Positions 1 to 10,600 of a stretch of DNA of 64,000 nucleotides are shown here, one piece after another. Within the stretch, counting starts at the first letter, position 1. The number at the start of each line of letters is the position of its first letter. The DNA comes from Methylococcaceae bacterium UBA7658 (GTDB taxonomy: Bacteria; Pseudomonadota; Gammaproteobacteria; Methylococcales; Methylomonadaceae), in contig DLHW01000052.1 in NCBI GenBank assembly GCA_002483425.1, forward strand, positions 31,745 through 95,744. Reading direction: 5' to 3'. The position numbers were made by a program, and so were the translations under genes. The notes under the pieces were generated by a model. It was not told the DNA's origin, searched no databases, and saw nothing but the letters and a program-made list of their open reading frames with translations.

Positions 1-177
1 GTGGCGGGCGCCTTGATACTATATCCCTTATATTTAAGTCCTAGCAATTACAGGATAATCAGTGCGGAACGGGCTGTCGAGGAACTAAACGCGTGGAAAA
101 TAAACCCAACGCCGCAAAAACTTTCTTTTTCGCGTCAAATTGCCCGGTTTATACACAAACTGATAAAAAATAAATGA
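1..177 (+). CDS. KpsC-like capsule beta-Kdo transferase, C-terminal end
   Basis: The window opens inside a plus-strand reading frame that stays open from base 1 to a TGA at 175-177 and gives 58 residues. The peptide contains a YPLYLSPSNYR segment followed by an ER-x-VEEL-x-W helix, which resembles the extreme C-terminus of KpsC/LipA-type capsule polysaccharide proteins that build the poly-Kdo linker on the lipid anchor. The neighbouring KpsS-like gene 59 bp downstream supports this. The catalytic region lies outside the window, so the family call rests on the tail and the context. Confidence 0.55.
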   Translation: MAGALILYPLYLSPSNYRIISAERAVEELNAWKINPTPQKLSFSRQIARFIHKLIKNK

Positions 178-236
178 TTGCAAACCTGTTTTATAAGGCG
201 TCAACATTCTAATTCAATTTAATTCTTCACCGTCAT

Positions 237-1472
237 ATGACCCCCAACAGCCAACACCCGCGTATATTTCTTTTTCTGCAAGGCCCCATCACGCCATTTT
301 TCAAATTGATCGCCGATGGTTTGGAAACTCGAGGACATCGCGTATTGCGCATCAATTTATGTTTTGGCGATTGGCTTTTCTGGCGGCGAAAACAAGCAAC
401 GAATTATCGCGGCAAACTCGAAGCTTGGGGTAAATTTATCGATAATTTTATGGATCGCGAGCAAGTTACCGATTTAATTCTGCTGGGCGAGCAGCGTGAA
501 TACCATAAACGCGCGATCAGCGCTGCTAAAGAACGAGGAATCCAAATCGTAACAACCGATTTCGGGTATCTCAGACCTGACTGGATTACTTTCGAACATA
601 ACGGAATGTCGGCGGATTCGCTTTTTCCGCGCGATCCTGAAAAAATCAAGGAACTGGCCGCAAAGTCTCCAGAACCCGACTTAAAACGCCATTATAATGA
701 CAGCTTTTTTACTCAAGCCGTTTGGGATATGGCTTATCATCTGTCCAGTACTTTTTTCCGTTTCCTTTACCCCTATTACGACTCCCATCAAATGTACCAT
801 CCGATACTGGTTTATTTAGGCACCGGCTGGCATTTACTCAAAACCCGGCTCGCTGCTAAGAAAACCGAAGCCTTGATCCGGCAAATTCAACAAGCGGGTA
901 AGCCTTATTTTGTCTTTCCTTTACAGATGCAGAATGATTTTCAAATCCGGGTCTATTCGAATTATCCCAACTTGGAAGCTGCAATCCGGGAAGTAATGCA
1001 TTCTTTTTTGCACAACGCCCCTAAGAATGCCGGGTTAGTCATTAAAGTACACCCCCTGGACCCTAGTATGATTAATTGGGAACGCTTTTGCCTGAAATTA
1101 GCTGATGAATTTAATCTTAAGGAACGCGTTCATTACTTGGATGGCGGTTCGCTAGAAGCTTTACTCGAACACGCGCAAGGCGTGGTTACAATCAATAGCA
1201 CCGTTGGCGTGTGGACATTACTGATGGGACGACCTTTAATTACTTTGGGCAGCGCCGTTTTTAACATAGACGGCTTAACCTTCTCAGGACCGTTAGACCA
1301 GTTCTGGCAATCGCCTAAGGCTCCCGATATTCCATTACGCAACGCCTTCATTAGGGCCTTGGCGGGTTCTATACAACTCCGTGGCGTTTATTATAACCAA
1401 CCCGGTTTATCCGCGGCTGTTACGGAAGCCGTGGAACGCCTCGATCAAAATAAAATCAACCTACCCTTATAA
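237..1472 (+). CDS. kpsS: KpsS-like capsular polysaccharide beta-Kdo transferase
   Basis: A 411-residue protein. The N-terminus (about residues 9-50) carries the KpsS/LipB pattern FLFLQGP-x5-F, then RGHRVLRIN and GDWLFW. The C-terminal half has a GT-B-like sugar-nucleotide region with VIKVHPLDP and VTINSTVGVWTLLMGRPLITLG. KpsS proteins add the first Kdo residue to lyso-phosphatidylglycerol at the inner face of the inner membrane, and KpsC extends the linker. It follows the KpsC-like tail and is 6 bp from the SDR gene, so all three are probably cotranscribed. Length is normal for the family. In rhizobia, kps/rkpJ-type genes sit beside the rkpA fatty-acid synthase, as here. Confidence 0.85.
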   Translation: MTPNSQHPRIFLFLQGPITPFFKLIADGLETRGHRVLRINLCFGDWLFWRRKQATNYRGKLEAWGKFIDNFMDREQVTDLILLGEQREYHKRAISAAKERGIQIVTTDFGYLRPDWITFEHNGMSADSLFPRDPEKIKELAAKSPEPDLKRHYNDSFFTQAVWDMAYHLSSTFFRFLYPYYDSHQMYHPILVYLGTGWHLLKTRLAAKKTEALIRQIQQAGKPYFVFPLQMQNDFQIRVYSNYPNLEAAIREVMHSFLHNAPKNAGLVIKVHPLDPSMINWERFCLKLADEFNLKERVHYLDGGSLEALLEHAQGVVTINSTVGVWTLLMGRPLITLGSAVFNIDGLTFSGPLDQFWQSPKAPDIPLRNAFIRALAGSIQLRGVYYNQPGLSAAVTEAVERLDQNKINLPL

Positions 1473-1478
1473 AAAATA

Positions 1479-2261
1479 ATGAATATCGTTATCACGGGAG
1501 CCAGCGCAGGTATCGGATTCGCTTTAGCGAAACAGTATGCTAAACCAGGTAATACTTTAGGTCTGTTGGGACGAAATAGCGCTAAATTAACAAATATAGA
1601 AACCATTTGCCGGAACCAAGGCGCCAATACCGTTACGGCGGCGATTGACGTTACCGATTGTACGGCCATGGCAACATGGCTACTCGACTTCGACCGGCTA
1701 TTCCCCGTCGATTTATTGATCGCCAATGCCGGAATAACCAGCATTATGCCGGATAACGGTCAAGGGGAATCCTGGGAAGCCGTTTGCAATGTATTGGATG
1801 TGAATATTTACGGCGTATTTAACAGTGTGTACCCGCTGATAGAACCCATGCGCCAACGTCGGCAAGGTCAAATCGCCATCGTAAGTTCATTAGCGGCATT
1901 CCGTGGAATGCCTATAAGCCCAGCGTATTGCGCCACAAAAGCCGCCATAAAATCCTACGCGGAGGCTCTGCGAGGCTGGTTGAATCATAATCATGTGCAA
2001 GTTTCGGTTGTTTGTCCTGGATTCGTCAAGTCGGAATTGAGCGATCAATTTCCCGGACCGAAACTATTGATAATCACTGCCGATGAAGCCGCGCAAATCA
2101 TTTACAAGGGGCTATGTAAAAAAAAGGCACTGATCAGTTTCCCTTTTCCGTTGGACATAGGGATGAAACTGCTAGCGCTTTTACCTGCCAGAACCGGCGA
2201 CTGGATCTTGAACAGATTAAATTATGGCGTACATTCAAAACGGGAAGCCAAGACTGGATGA
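1479..2261 (+). CDS. SDR family oxidoreductase (RkpH-like)
   Basis: A 260-residue classical short-chain dehydrogenase. The Rossmann motif TGASAGIG sits at residues 6-13, NAG near residue 86, the catalytic Ser in IVSSLAAF, and the YxxxK pair in YCATK around residue 152. The gene starts 6 bp after the KpsS-like stop, so coupling is likely. In Sinorhizobium rkp-1 loci an SDR (RkpH) accompanies a type I FAS (RkpA) and an alpha-oxoamine synthase (RkpG). All three types occur here, so the likely role is reduction of a 3-keto intermediate made by the oxoamine synthase, comparable to 3-ketosphinganine reductase. The substrate is inferred. Confidence 0.85.
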   Translation: MNIVITGASAGIGFALAKQYAKPGNTLGLLGRNSAKLTNIETICRNQGANTVTAAIDVTDCTAMATWLLDFDRLFPVDLLIANAGITSIMPDNGQGESWEAVCNVLDVNIYGVFNSVYPLIEPMRQRRQGQIAIVSSLAAFRGMPISPAYCATKAAIKSYAEALRGWLNHNHVQVSVVCPGFVKSELSDQFPGPKLLIITADEAAQIIYKGLCKKKALISFPFPLDIGMKLLALLPARTGDWILNRLNYGVHSKREAKTG

Positions 2262-2310
2262 AAGTCTGAACATCCCTAAGTAAGAGACTTTACCTTTAGA
2301 TAAATCGGTA

Positions 2311-3168
2311 TTATTTAAAAACCGGAATAGACGCTTTTAAAGCAGTCAAATAATCCGTTATGTTAATTAACTGTCCGCCACCTTTTTTGAATTGCCTAAT
2401 ATCAGCCGCGGTTGGCCATGAATCGTAATTTCCGCCTATATTTTCAGTAGGTTGAAAGACATTCTCGGTTAATTGTTTAATGACGTAAGCCGCCAATTTT
2501 CCACCGAGCCGGAAAAGTTGAAACTGGTGATAAAACACGCTTCGGCTCTTCTTAACAGCTATTTGATCTTGAATTAAAATAGCTCCCGTATCGAAATTAT
2601 CGTCTACCAGATGCACAGTAACTCCCAAGTTTGGCCGCCCCGAGCACAGGGCTGCAAAAACGGGATCAACTCCTTTAAAATCGGGTAACAACGAAGGATG
2701 AATGTTTAAACAAGCCAATGCAGGTGTGTTAATCACCGTTGACGAAACTTTTTGATTGAAATTGGCCAGTAAAATAACATCCGCGTTTAATTCCTTTAAA
2801 AAAGCCAGTCCCGATAGATTATTGATATTTTTTGTCTGTAAAACCGGAACAGTCTTTTCAATTGGGCTGGCTGAAAATAGAATTTTAAGCACCCGGTAAC
2901 AATCGGTTTGAAGGAATTGTAAGACGCCGTAATGAATTCCGGATGTCTTAATTAAGCGCCAAGCCCCACCCGCCCAGCTTTCCGTGGCGGAAAAAATCCG
3001 CTGGGAATACACCAGTCCGGCAAGTTCAATGCAGTGAATTTTGCTTAATTCATTGAGAACAGTATCGGCAAAAATACCTGGATATGTGCATAGCACCACC
3101 CGGACTCTAGGCGTACCAACTGGAGATACAAGCGGTAGATCTTGATGGTCGTGCGTTAATGTGTTCAA
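2311..3168 (-). CDS. Formyltransferase-fold protein
   Basis: A 285-residue protein. The central part (about residues 125-205) has the formyl_trans_N signature with N-x-HPSLLPDFKG, then PVFAAL and GVTVHLVDDNFDTGAIL, as in methionyl-tRNA and GAR formyltransferases. It lacks the usual C-terminal tRNA-binding domain, so it is probably a small-molecule or lipid/sugar formyltransferase using 10-formyl-THF. The only upstream start available is a TTG at 3168, because an in-frame stop lies just before it. It lies about 105 bp downstream of the oxoamine synthase on the same strand and ends tail-to-tail with the SDR gene. N-formylation of an amino group made by this locus is a reasonable guess, not shown. 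Confidence 0.7.
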   Translation of the reverse strand: MNTLTHDHQDLPLVSPVGTPRVRVVLCTYPGIFADTVLNELSKIHCIELAGLVYSQRIFSATESWAGGAWRLIKTSGIHYGVLQFLQTDCYRVLKILFSASPIEKTVPVLQTKNINNLSGLAFLKELNADVILLANFNQKVSSTVINTPALACLNIHPSLLPDFKGVDPVFAALCSGRPNLGVTVHLVDDNFDTGAILIQDQIAVKKSRSVFYHQFQLFRLGGKLAAYVIKQLTENVFQPTENIGGNYDSWPTAADIRQFKKGGGQLINITDYLTALKASIPVFK

Positions 3169-3274
3169 TCAAAATAATAATGGCCGAATAGTCGTACAAA
3201 TTTGGTCTCCAGAGCTAAGAACTTAGCCGGATTGTATACTAGCAAAACGAAACCGATATCCGTTTATCGAAAAA

Positions 3275-4615
3275 TTAAATTATTTTTTTCAATTCTTGGG
3301 CTAGGATTTGAACAGTGGTATCAATTTGATCTTCAGTATGTTCGGATGAGAGGAAAAACCGCAATCTTGCGCTTTTTTCCGGTACAACAGGGTACATGAT
3401 CGGTTGCACGTTGATACCGTGTTCATACAGCGCCAGCGAAAGCCGCGCTGCGCTTTGAGAACTGCCGGTAATCGCAGCAATGATGGCGATACCTTGACTA
3501 TGACCGGTATCAACTCCGGCAGCTTTAGCTTTTTTCAGAAAATATTGCGACAATGCTTGTAACCTTTGCACTCGTTCCGGCTCTTGCCGAATAATTTTCA
3601 ACGCTTCCAAACACGGCGCTATAACTTGGGGCGGAGAACCCACGCTATACAAAAAACCGGGCGCCAGAAATTTTATATGCTCTACCAAAGCGGATTCGCC
3701 AGCGATAAAGCCTCCGCAGCCAGCCAGCGCTTTACTTAACGTCCCCATCCATATATCCACATCTTTGCCGTCGACATTAAAATGCTCCCGTATCCCGCGT
3801 CCGTGTTCGCCCATCACACCGAACGAGTGCGCTTCGTCGACCATCAAAAAAACACGATGTTTTTGTTTGACGGCAATAAATTCCGGTAAATCGGGAAAAT
3901 CGCCATCCATGCTGTAGAGACCTTCGATAGACACCAGCACACGTTCGTAATTTTGGCGCTGTTCGCTAAGAATACGGTCCAAGGCTTTATAATCGTTATG
4001 GGGAAAGAATAATCGCCGTGCGCCCGATAATTGCGCCCCCATCAGCACACTATTATGTATCAACTCGTCGTGGATGATAAGATCTTTATTACCGAATAGA
4101 TGACCGATCGTCGTGACATTAGTGGCGTGTCCGCTGACCAAAACAACGGCATCCTGAACTTGATACGTTTCGGCTAGGGCTGCTTCAAGCTCGCGATGTA
4201 TAGGTCTTTCGCCGGAAACGAGACGGCTTGCGGACACGGAGGTGCCATAGCTATCCACAGCTTTTTTGGCGGCATCGGAGATTCGCTTATCACCCGAGAG
4301 TCCAAGATAGTTGTAGCTGGCAAAATTGATGAAAGATTTACCTGCAATCGTCGTCGCCGCACCGGCAATACCTTCGTGCACCCTGAAAAACGGGTTAGCT
4401 ATACCCAGTTGTTCGCCGCCTTTGTGGATAATCTGCATCTGTTTGTAACCCGGGTGCTGATCGAAGCGGTAAAATGCAGGCGGTATATCCAATGACTCTT
4501 GCAGAGGATTTTTACGGTTGTTTTCAACCTCTTCCTCATGTCGTTTTATTTTTCGTTCGATCGCTTTTTGGATAAGCTTATCTTTTAATCGATCGGGCAA
4601 ACTTTTACCTGACAT
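3275..4615 (-). CDS. Alpha-oxoamine synthase family PLP enzyme (RkpG-like)
   Basis: A 446-residue aminotransferase-fold protein of the KBL/AONS/ALAS/SPT group. Visible motifs are NYLGLSGD near residue 101, GTSVSASRLVSGE, the PLP-contacting MVDEAHSFGVMG, and the Schiff-base lysine in TLSKALAGCGG at about residue 293. These enzymes condense an amino acid with an acyl thioester and release CO2. A charged N-terminal extension of about 40 residues precedes the fold. The start is 1 bp from the PKS stop, so translation is probably coupled. The PKS has no thioesterase, so this enzyme is the likely off-loader, joining the acyl-ACP chain to an amino acid. The amino acid used cannot be read from sequence. 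Confidence 0.88.
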   Translation of the reverse strand: MSGKSLPDRLKDKLIQKAIERKIKRHEEEVENNRKNPLQESLDIPPAFYRFDQHPGYKQMQIIHKGGEQLGIANPFFRVHEGIAGAATTIAGKSFINFASYNYLGLSGDKRISDAAKKAVDSYGTSVSASRLVSGERPIHRELEAALAETYQVQDAVVLVSGHATNVTTIGHLFGNKDLIIHDELIHNSVLMGAQLSGARRLFFPHNDYKALDRILSEQRQNYERVLVSIEGLYSMDGDFPDLPEFIAVKQKHRVFLMVDEAHSFGVMGEHGRGIREHFNVDGKDVDIWMGTLSKALAGCGGFIAGESALVEHIKFLAPGFLYSVGSPPQVIAPCLEALKIIRQEPERVQRLQALSQYFLKKAKAAGVDTGHSQGIAIIAAITGSSQSAARLSLALYEHGINVQPIMYPVVPEKSARLRFFLSSEHTEDQIDTTVQILAQELKKII

Positions 4616-4616
4616 A

Positions 4617-7600
4617 TCAGTGGACTATCCTATTGTTTGAGCCGTCTTTATCCATTTGTTTGGTAAATGTCTCAATTTGTTCGGGCGTTACATTGGATCC
4701 GTGTACTTTTACTAAGTCAGTGACGACAAGCGACGTGGCAGAAGCCGGTTCGGATGCATTCGCACCGCCACGCAATTGCAAAATCAGCTTATCAACCAGT
4801 TTGTTCAAAGTCGATGCTTCGCTTAACGCCATCACCGGAATTTGGATTCCGAAACGGGACTCGATGGCGACCATCAGTTCAACACCCATTAATGAATCCA
4901 TCCCCATATCATACACTGATTGATTCGGATCTATCTTATCGGCAGACAGCAACAAAATTTGCGCTAATTCTTGTTTGAGCATGTCGATAAAAATAGTTTT
5001 TAATTCTTCGTCGGTTGATTCATCCACAAGCCGTTGAATATCGACAGCGGATTCATTATGTTGTGTTGAGTCTTGGTGTTGTGTTGCTATTTCACAGAAT
5101 TTATCATCCTGCGCCGTGGGTAAAAACCGCCCCAAGGAATGCCAATCTAGCTCCATGACGCCCAAAGTTGCGCTGCTGGAAAGCAACATTTGTTCCATGA
5201 TTTTTAGCGCCTTGACCGAACTCAGCATTGAGCCTCCCATACGATTTTGGAGAGTCTCCTTGATTTTTTCATTTCGCGCCAAATACCCTGTATCGCCAAT
5301 TGCGCCCCAGCGTATACAGGTTGCCGGCAAACCGCGTTGCCGCCTGTGCGAAGCCAATGCTTCCAACCATAAATTAGCGCCGACGTAACTGCCCTGCCCT
5401 GGATTACCGAACAGCGTAGTAGCCGAAGAATACAGAATAAAGAAATCAAGACTCAAACCGAGCGAAAGTTCGTGCAAATTCAGGGCGCCCTTAATTTTTG
5501 GAGCCAGAACACGTTCTATCTGAGCGGATGTTAAATTCCGCACCAAGGCATCGTCAATCACGGTTGCCGCATGAACAATACCTTTCAACGGCGGCATTGC
5601 GGCTTTGATATTTTTAAATACCGCCTTGAGTGCAGCCTTATCAGTTACATCGCAGGGTTTAGCATAAATCTTAACGCCCTGTTTCTCCATGATTTGAATT
5701 ACTTCTTGAGCTTCTTTAGCGGAAGCGCCGCTACGGCTCAGTAAAATTAGATTTCGAGCGCCTTTTTCAACCAGCCACTCGGCTGTCTTTAAGCCGAAAC
5801 CCCCTAAACCTCCGGTCACAAGATAACTTCCTTCGGCTGATAAATTTAAAGGTGCTCGTTGATATTTCTCAAAACCCGGTTTCGTCTTAACGCCATGCTC
5901 ATAAGTGACGACAATCTTACCAATCTGTTTAGCTTGCTGCATGTAACGAAAGGCATCGACAACTTGGTTGGCATCGAAAACGGTATATGGTAACGGATGT
6001 AAAACTCCTTCTTGAAACAGCTTCATCATATCCGCAAACAGTTCCCTGGTCAGATTAGGCCTTTCCAGCATTAACTGATCGGCATCGATTCCAAAGTAAC
6101 TGATATTATTGCGAAACGGACGTAAACCAATATGCGTATTTTCATAAAAATCGCGCTTCCCCAACTCCAGGAAGCGGCCAAAGGGTCTTAAAACTTGGAA
6201 ATTTCTGTTGATGGCTTCGCCCGCTAATGAGTTAAGCACCACATCGACTCCGGCATTACCGGTGTCGGCCAGAATCTCTTCGGCATAACCGAGCGACCGG
6301 GAATCGTAGATGTGTTCAACTCCCATTAGACTTAAAAAATCCCGTTTTTCACCCGATCCGGCTGTTGCGAAGATTTCGGCACCTAACCATTGCGCCACTT
6401 GAACGGCGGCTATTCCAACACCTCCCGCTGCGCCGTGAATTAATATTTTTTCCTTGGGTTGTAAACGGGCTTGCGTCACTAAAGCATAATAAGCCGTAAA
6501 AAAGGTGCTCGGTATAGTTGCGGCCGCATTAAAATCAATCCCCGGAGGTATAACGGCAAGAGCGCTGGATTTAGATCTTACTCGATTACTGAAACTTGCC
6601 GAACCAAACCCTACAACTGGATCGCCGACTTTAAAATCTTTGACTTTACTGCCGACAGCAATGATAGAACCGGCAAACTCCAATCCCAGAGTCGCCCCGA
6701 CAAAACCATTTTCCACCGCCTCATCGGACAGCAAGCCCAAGGTAAACATAACATCTCTAAAATTCAGACCGGTTGCTTTAACTTGAACGTCTACCTCATC
6801 GGCGGCTAACTCGGTTAGCGCTATACTTTCCCAATGCAAATTACGTAATTGCCCAGGCAGCTTAAAGCCGAGCCGTTGAATTTGACCCTCTTTATTAATA
6901 ACTTTCTTTTGAGGATCCAATTCTAACCGCAACCGGGGCACAAAGCGCTTACCATGGGAATCCAAAACAACTTCGAGTTCGCGTTCTTTGTGTAAGAGTT
7001 CATCGGTTAACCCTTCTAAAATTTGCGTCTGACTCAACTCCCCGCAGCTATCTAATAGTCGAACCTTATAATTGCTTGCCTCATTCAACATCGTTCGGCC
7101 AAATCCCCATAAGGCCGCATCATGTGCAATATCAGGAGAGACATTATCAACGAAACCGGCCTTTTCTTGGTCGCAAGAAAAGAGTGAACCGACAAAATTG
7201 GTTAATAACCAAATGGTAGCGTTCGTTGCGGTAGTCTCGCAGGCTTTTACCATTTCGCTCGCTATTAAACAACGGCTTAATTGAGCGTCAACTTCGTTCT
7301 TGCCAATCCCGTAGAGATGAACGATATGATCGTAAGGCGCGCCATTAGTTTTAGCTTTGTTCAATTGATCCAGAATCGTATCGTTTTTATTGAACTTAAG
7401 TACATGGACTTTTTGACCGCTGCTTTTTAACTGATGCGCCAACGCACTAGCAGATCTCAATTCACTCCGGCTTTGACTCGCAACGATGAGCCAATGTTCG
7501 CTGTTTTTAACGGCGCTTTCTTCTTCGATCAGTCCAGACTTTCCGGTAATGATATACATACCGGAGTAACCGTCATCTTCGGGTTCTAAAATTCGTGTTT

Positions 7601-10600
7601 CGGTAAACCCCAAGGCTTGAAGCTGTTCGACAACTTGCTGAGCCGTCAATTGCGGCGATAAAACTTGCTCATCTTCGTCTGTCAGCCACCATGCTTTAGA
7701 CGCGCCCAATACAATATCAAGCCATTGCGCCGGATGCTGTCCGAGAAATATGACCGGACTGCCTGGCACAAGCAACGCGGGCAAATCGGTAAACATTGCT
7801 TTAAGTTCTTTTAAATTAACCGAATTCAGGCAAATAACAGCAAAATTGGACGGCCGGTCATAACCTCGTCGATTGGCTTTTTCAATTTGAATCGCTGGGA
7901 GTTTAACAACTTCCAATATCGGAAAATGTTCCCGAAGCAATTCTGCATTATTTAGCGCTTCCTCGCAAAAACTGGCGAATCGATAGTCGCTTACTTTAAA
8001 ATCCAAGTTACTGCAAATTGCAGCAGCAAAAACCGGTTTATAAGAACTGATTTCTAATAAACAAAGCCGTTCGCCAGCCTCTAATTGGGTTATAGCCTGT
8101 TCAAAATAAGCTTGAAACAAACTTGTAAGCGCTTTTTTACACGTCTGTTCTAAAACTTGAAAAGTTATCCGGTCATAAAGTTTTGGGGTAAGATCAATCT
8201 GCTCGGCTTTTATTTTGCCTCGTAAAATATTCTCCAAATGAATGCCTGAACGTCCCGCCAAATTAATCAAGTAAAAATAGTCAGGGTATTCTTGCACCAA
8301 GGCTCGCCAAATACCTTGTCCGGAAATATCCTTTTCCAGCACATTCGCCTCTAATTGCCAGCCTTTATCTTTAACCACTGTCAGCAGGCGGTTTTTAACA
8401 GCAAAATCGATCGTATTTTGAAAAACTCGTTGCAAGTTGTGATCGGCGGTTTCAAGATCGTCAAGCAGGTTCTTCTTTAATAAGCCATGTCCGTCGGTAA
8501 ATTGCGCCAATGTTTCGGCAATATACTGTAAACATAAACTATCGAGTAAAGGCTCTACTTCGCCACTGTATCGCCCGTTAAAGCTATCGTTTTGACTATT
8601 TTCGAAAGTTTGAATGATGAGCTCCGGTATCCGGGCCGTCATCTCGCAGGTAAACAAGCCGGTTGTATTTGCGTGGAGAACCGGGGCAGCCGTTAAGTGA
8701 TAATCTAAATACTCCGGGTTTTGGGTATGCTGCTTATGGAGTCTTATCGCCCGGAACCGGACATCGCTAAACACTGCAATCGCATCACCTTCGCAATCGA
8801 AAATGGTAAATTCGGTATTAATCGAATGAGGCGAACGCTTTATAAGCCTCGCCTTTGCAAGATAAGGAGCCGCTTTATTCGCTCGTAAATAAATCCGGCC
8901 AAATTTTACAGGTACAAAAGCAATGCCTTCATAATTAAAGACTTCATCTTTCAGCACTTGAAAAATCAACTGAAAAGCACAATCTAATACACCCGGGTGC
9001 AAAAAGTAACTCTGTTGGGCGGATTGAATGCAAGAAGGCGGCTCAAAAAAACCGATAGCACTCGATTTATCAGACCAGCCGTGCGTTATCGTCTTGAACG
9101 CAGGACCGTATTGAAGTCCGGTCCATTCGGTTAATTCGGTATGGCTTGCCAGCGTAAAATCCGGTTTCCGCCGGGGCGCGGACGGCATCTCTAAATCTAA
9201 TTTCCGGCCCGTTGCGGACGGAACAATCCTGCCAACGAGATGTTGAATCCAATCATGACCGTTGGCTAAATTACGGCTAAGCAATTTTAATTGACCGCTA
9301 GGATTAAGTATTTCTGTCCTAATAACTTTTGCATGATCTTCGTTCAACAACAGCGGTAAGTGAATTTCAAGTTCTTCGATTTCCAGAAATTCTTTTTCCG
9401 GGTTGACTTGATGGGCGGCCGCCAAAGCGATTTCCACAAAACCGGCTCCTGGAAAAACAATTGATCCGCCGACATTATGATCGGCCAAGTAAGGGTAAAG
9501 CTGGGTATCTAATTGGTTTTCCCAAGTTAATTCGTGTTGAACCAAGGCATAGCCCAAGAGCGGATGATCCTTATGTCTTGTCATTAAGCCGTAAGATTCC
9601 GCAGTTACCGGTTGACTAAACTTTTCTTTTTGCCAAGGATAATTAGGCAGTTTATTAAATTGGCCTTTAACGGGAAACCATCTTTTTTTATCGGCCTCGA
9701 CACCTGATAGTATAGTTAAGGCGATCGATTTTTTTAGCTGGCTGAATGAGTCTTTGCCACGCATCACGGTAGGCACGATAACGCCTTCGATTTCATTCTC
9801 TTTGATACTATCCTGCAAATAAGCTCTCAAAACCGGATGTGCGCCTACTTCAATAAACATATTAAAGCTATGAGCAATCATAGCTTTAAGCGCTTCCTGA
9901 AATTTAACCGGCTGCCGGATATTGTGCCACCAATATTCGGCATCCAGTTTATCGTCAACCATTAAAGCGCCGTTTACTGTTGAATAAAACGGTATCTTCA
10001 TGTGATTCAGCGATAAATGCCCAAGATCAGCAACCAGGCCGAGTTTTATGGTATCCATCGCTTGACTATGGAACGCATAATCAAGATCTAAACGTTTGAA
10101 TAATACATTATGCGCTGCTAATTCGGCTTCCAGTCGTTGTAATTGCTCAGTAGGACCGGCAACGGTAATCCCCCTGAAACTATTATTTCCGGCTACGCAT
10201 AATTGGTCGGCATTGATTTGCTTAAATACGGATTCGATATCGCGCTGTCCTAGGCCGACAGCGGTCATTTGACCGGAACCACGGGTGCGGCCTTGGTGAT
10301 GGCTCCGGTAATAAATGACTTTGACCGCCGTCGGCAACGACAAAATACCGGACGCCCAAGCAGCTGCAACTTCGCCGACACTGTGTCCGACCACCGCAAG
10401 CGGATGAATGCCGTTTTCACGCAAAACTTCAGTGACGCCTACCTGTAAAGCAAACAAAGCGGGTTGAGCAATCTCGGTATCCTGATACCGGTTTTCACCG
10501 TTCAAACCTGCTAATTCGTCCAATAACGAATAGTTAGCGTATTTACTGAAAAGCCGGTCTATTTCAGTGATTACACGGCGAAATGTTTGAGATTGCTCTA

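Noticed and set aside
3202..3399. Plus-strand ORF overlapping the end of the oxoamine synthase
   Set aside because: Half of it is a reverse-frame shadow of the PLP enzyme, with no independent support.
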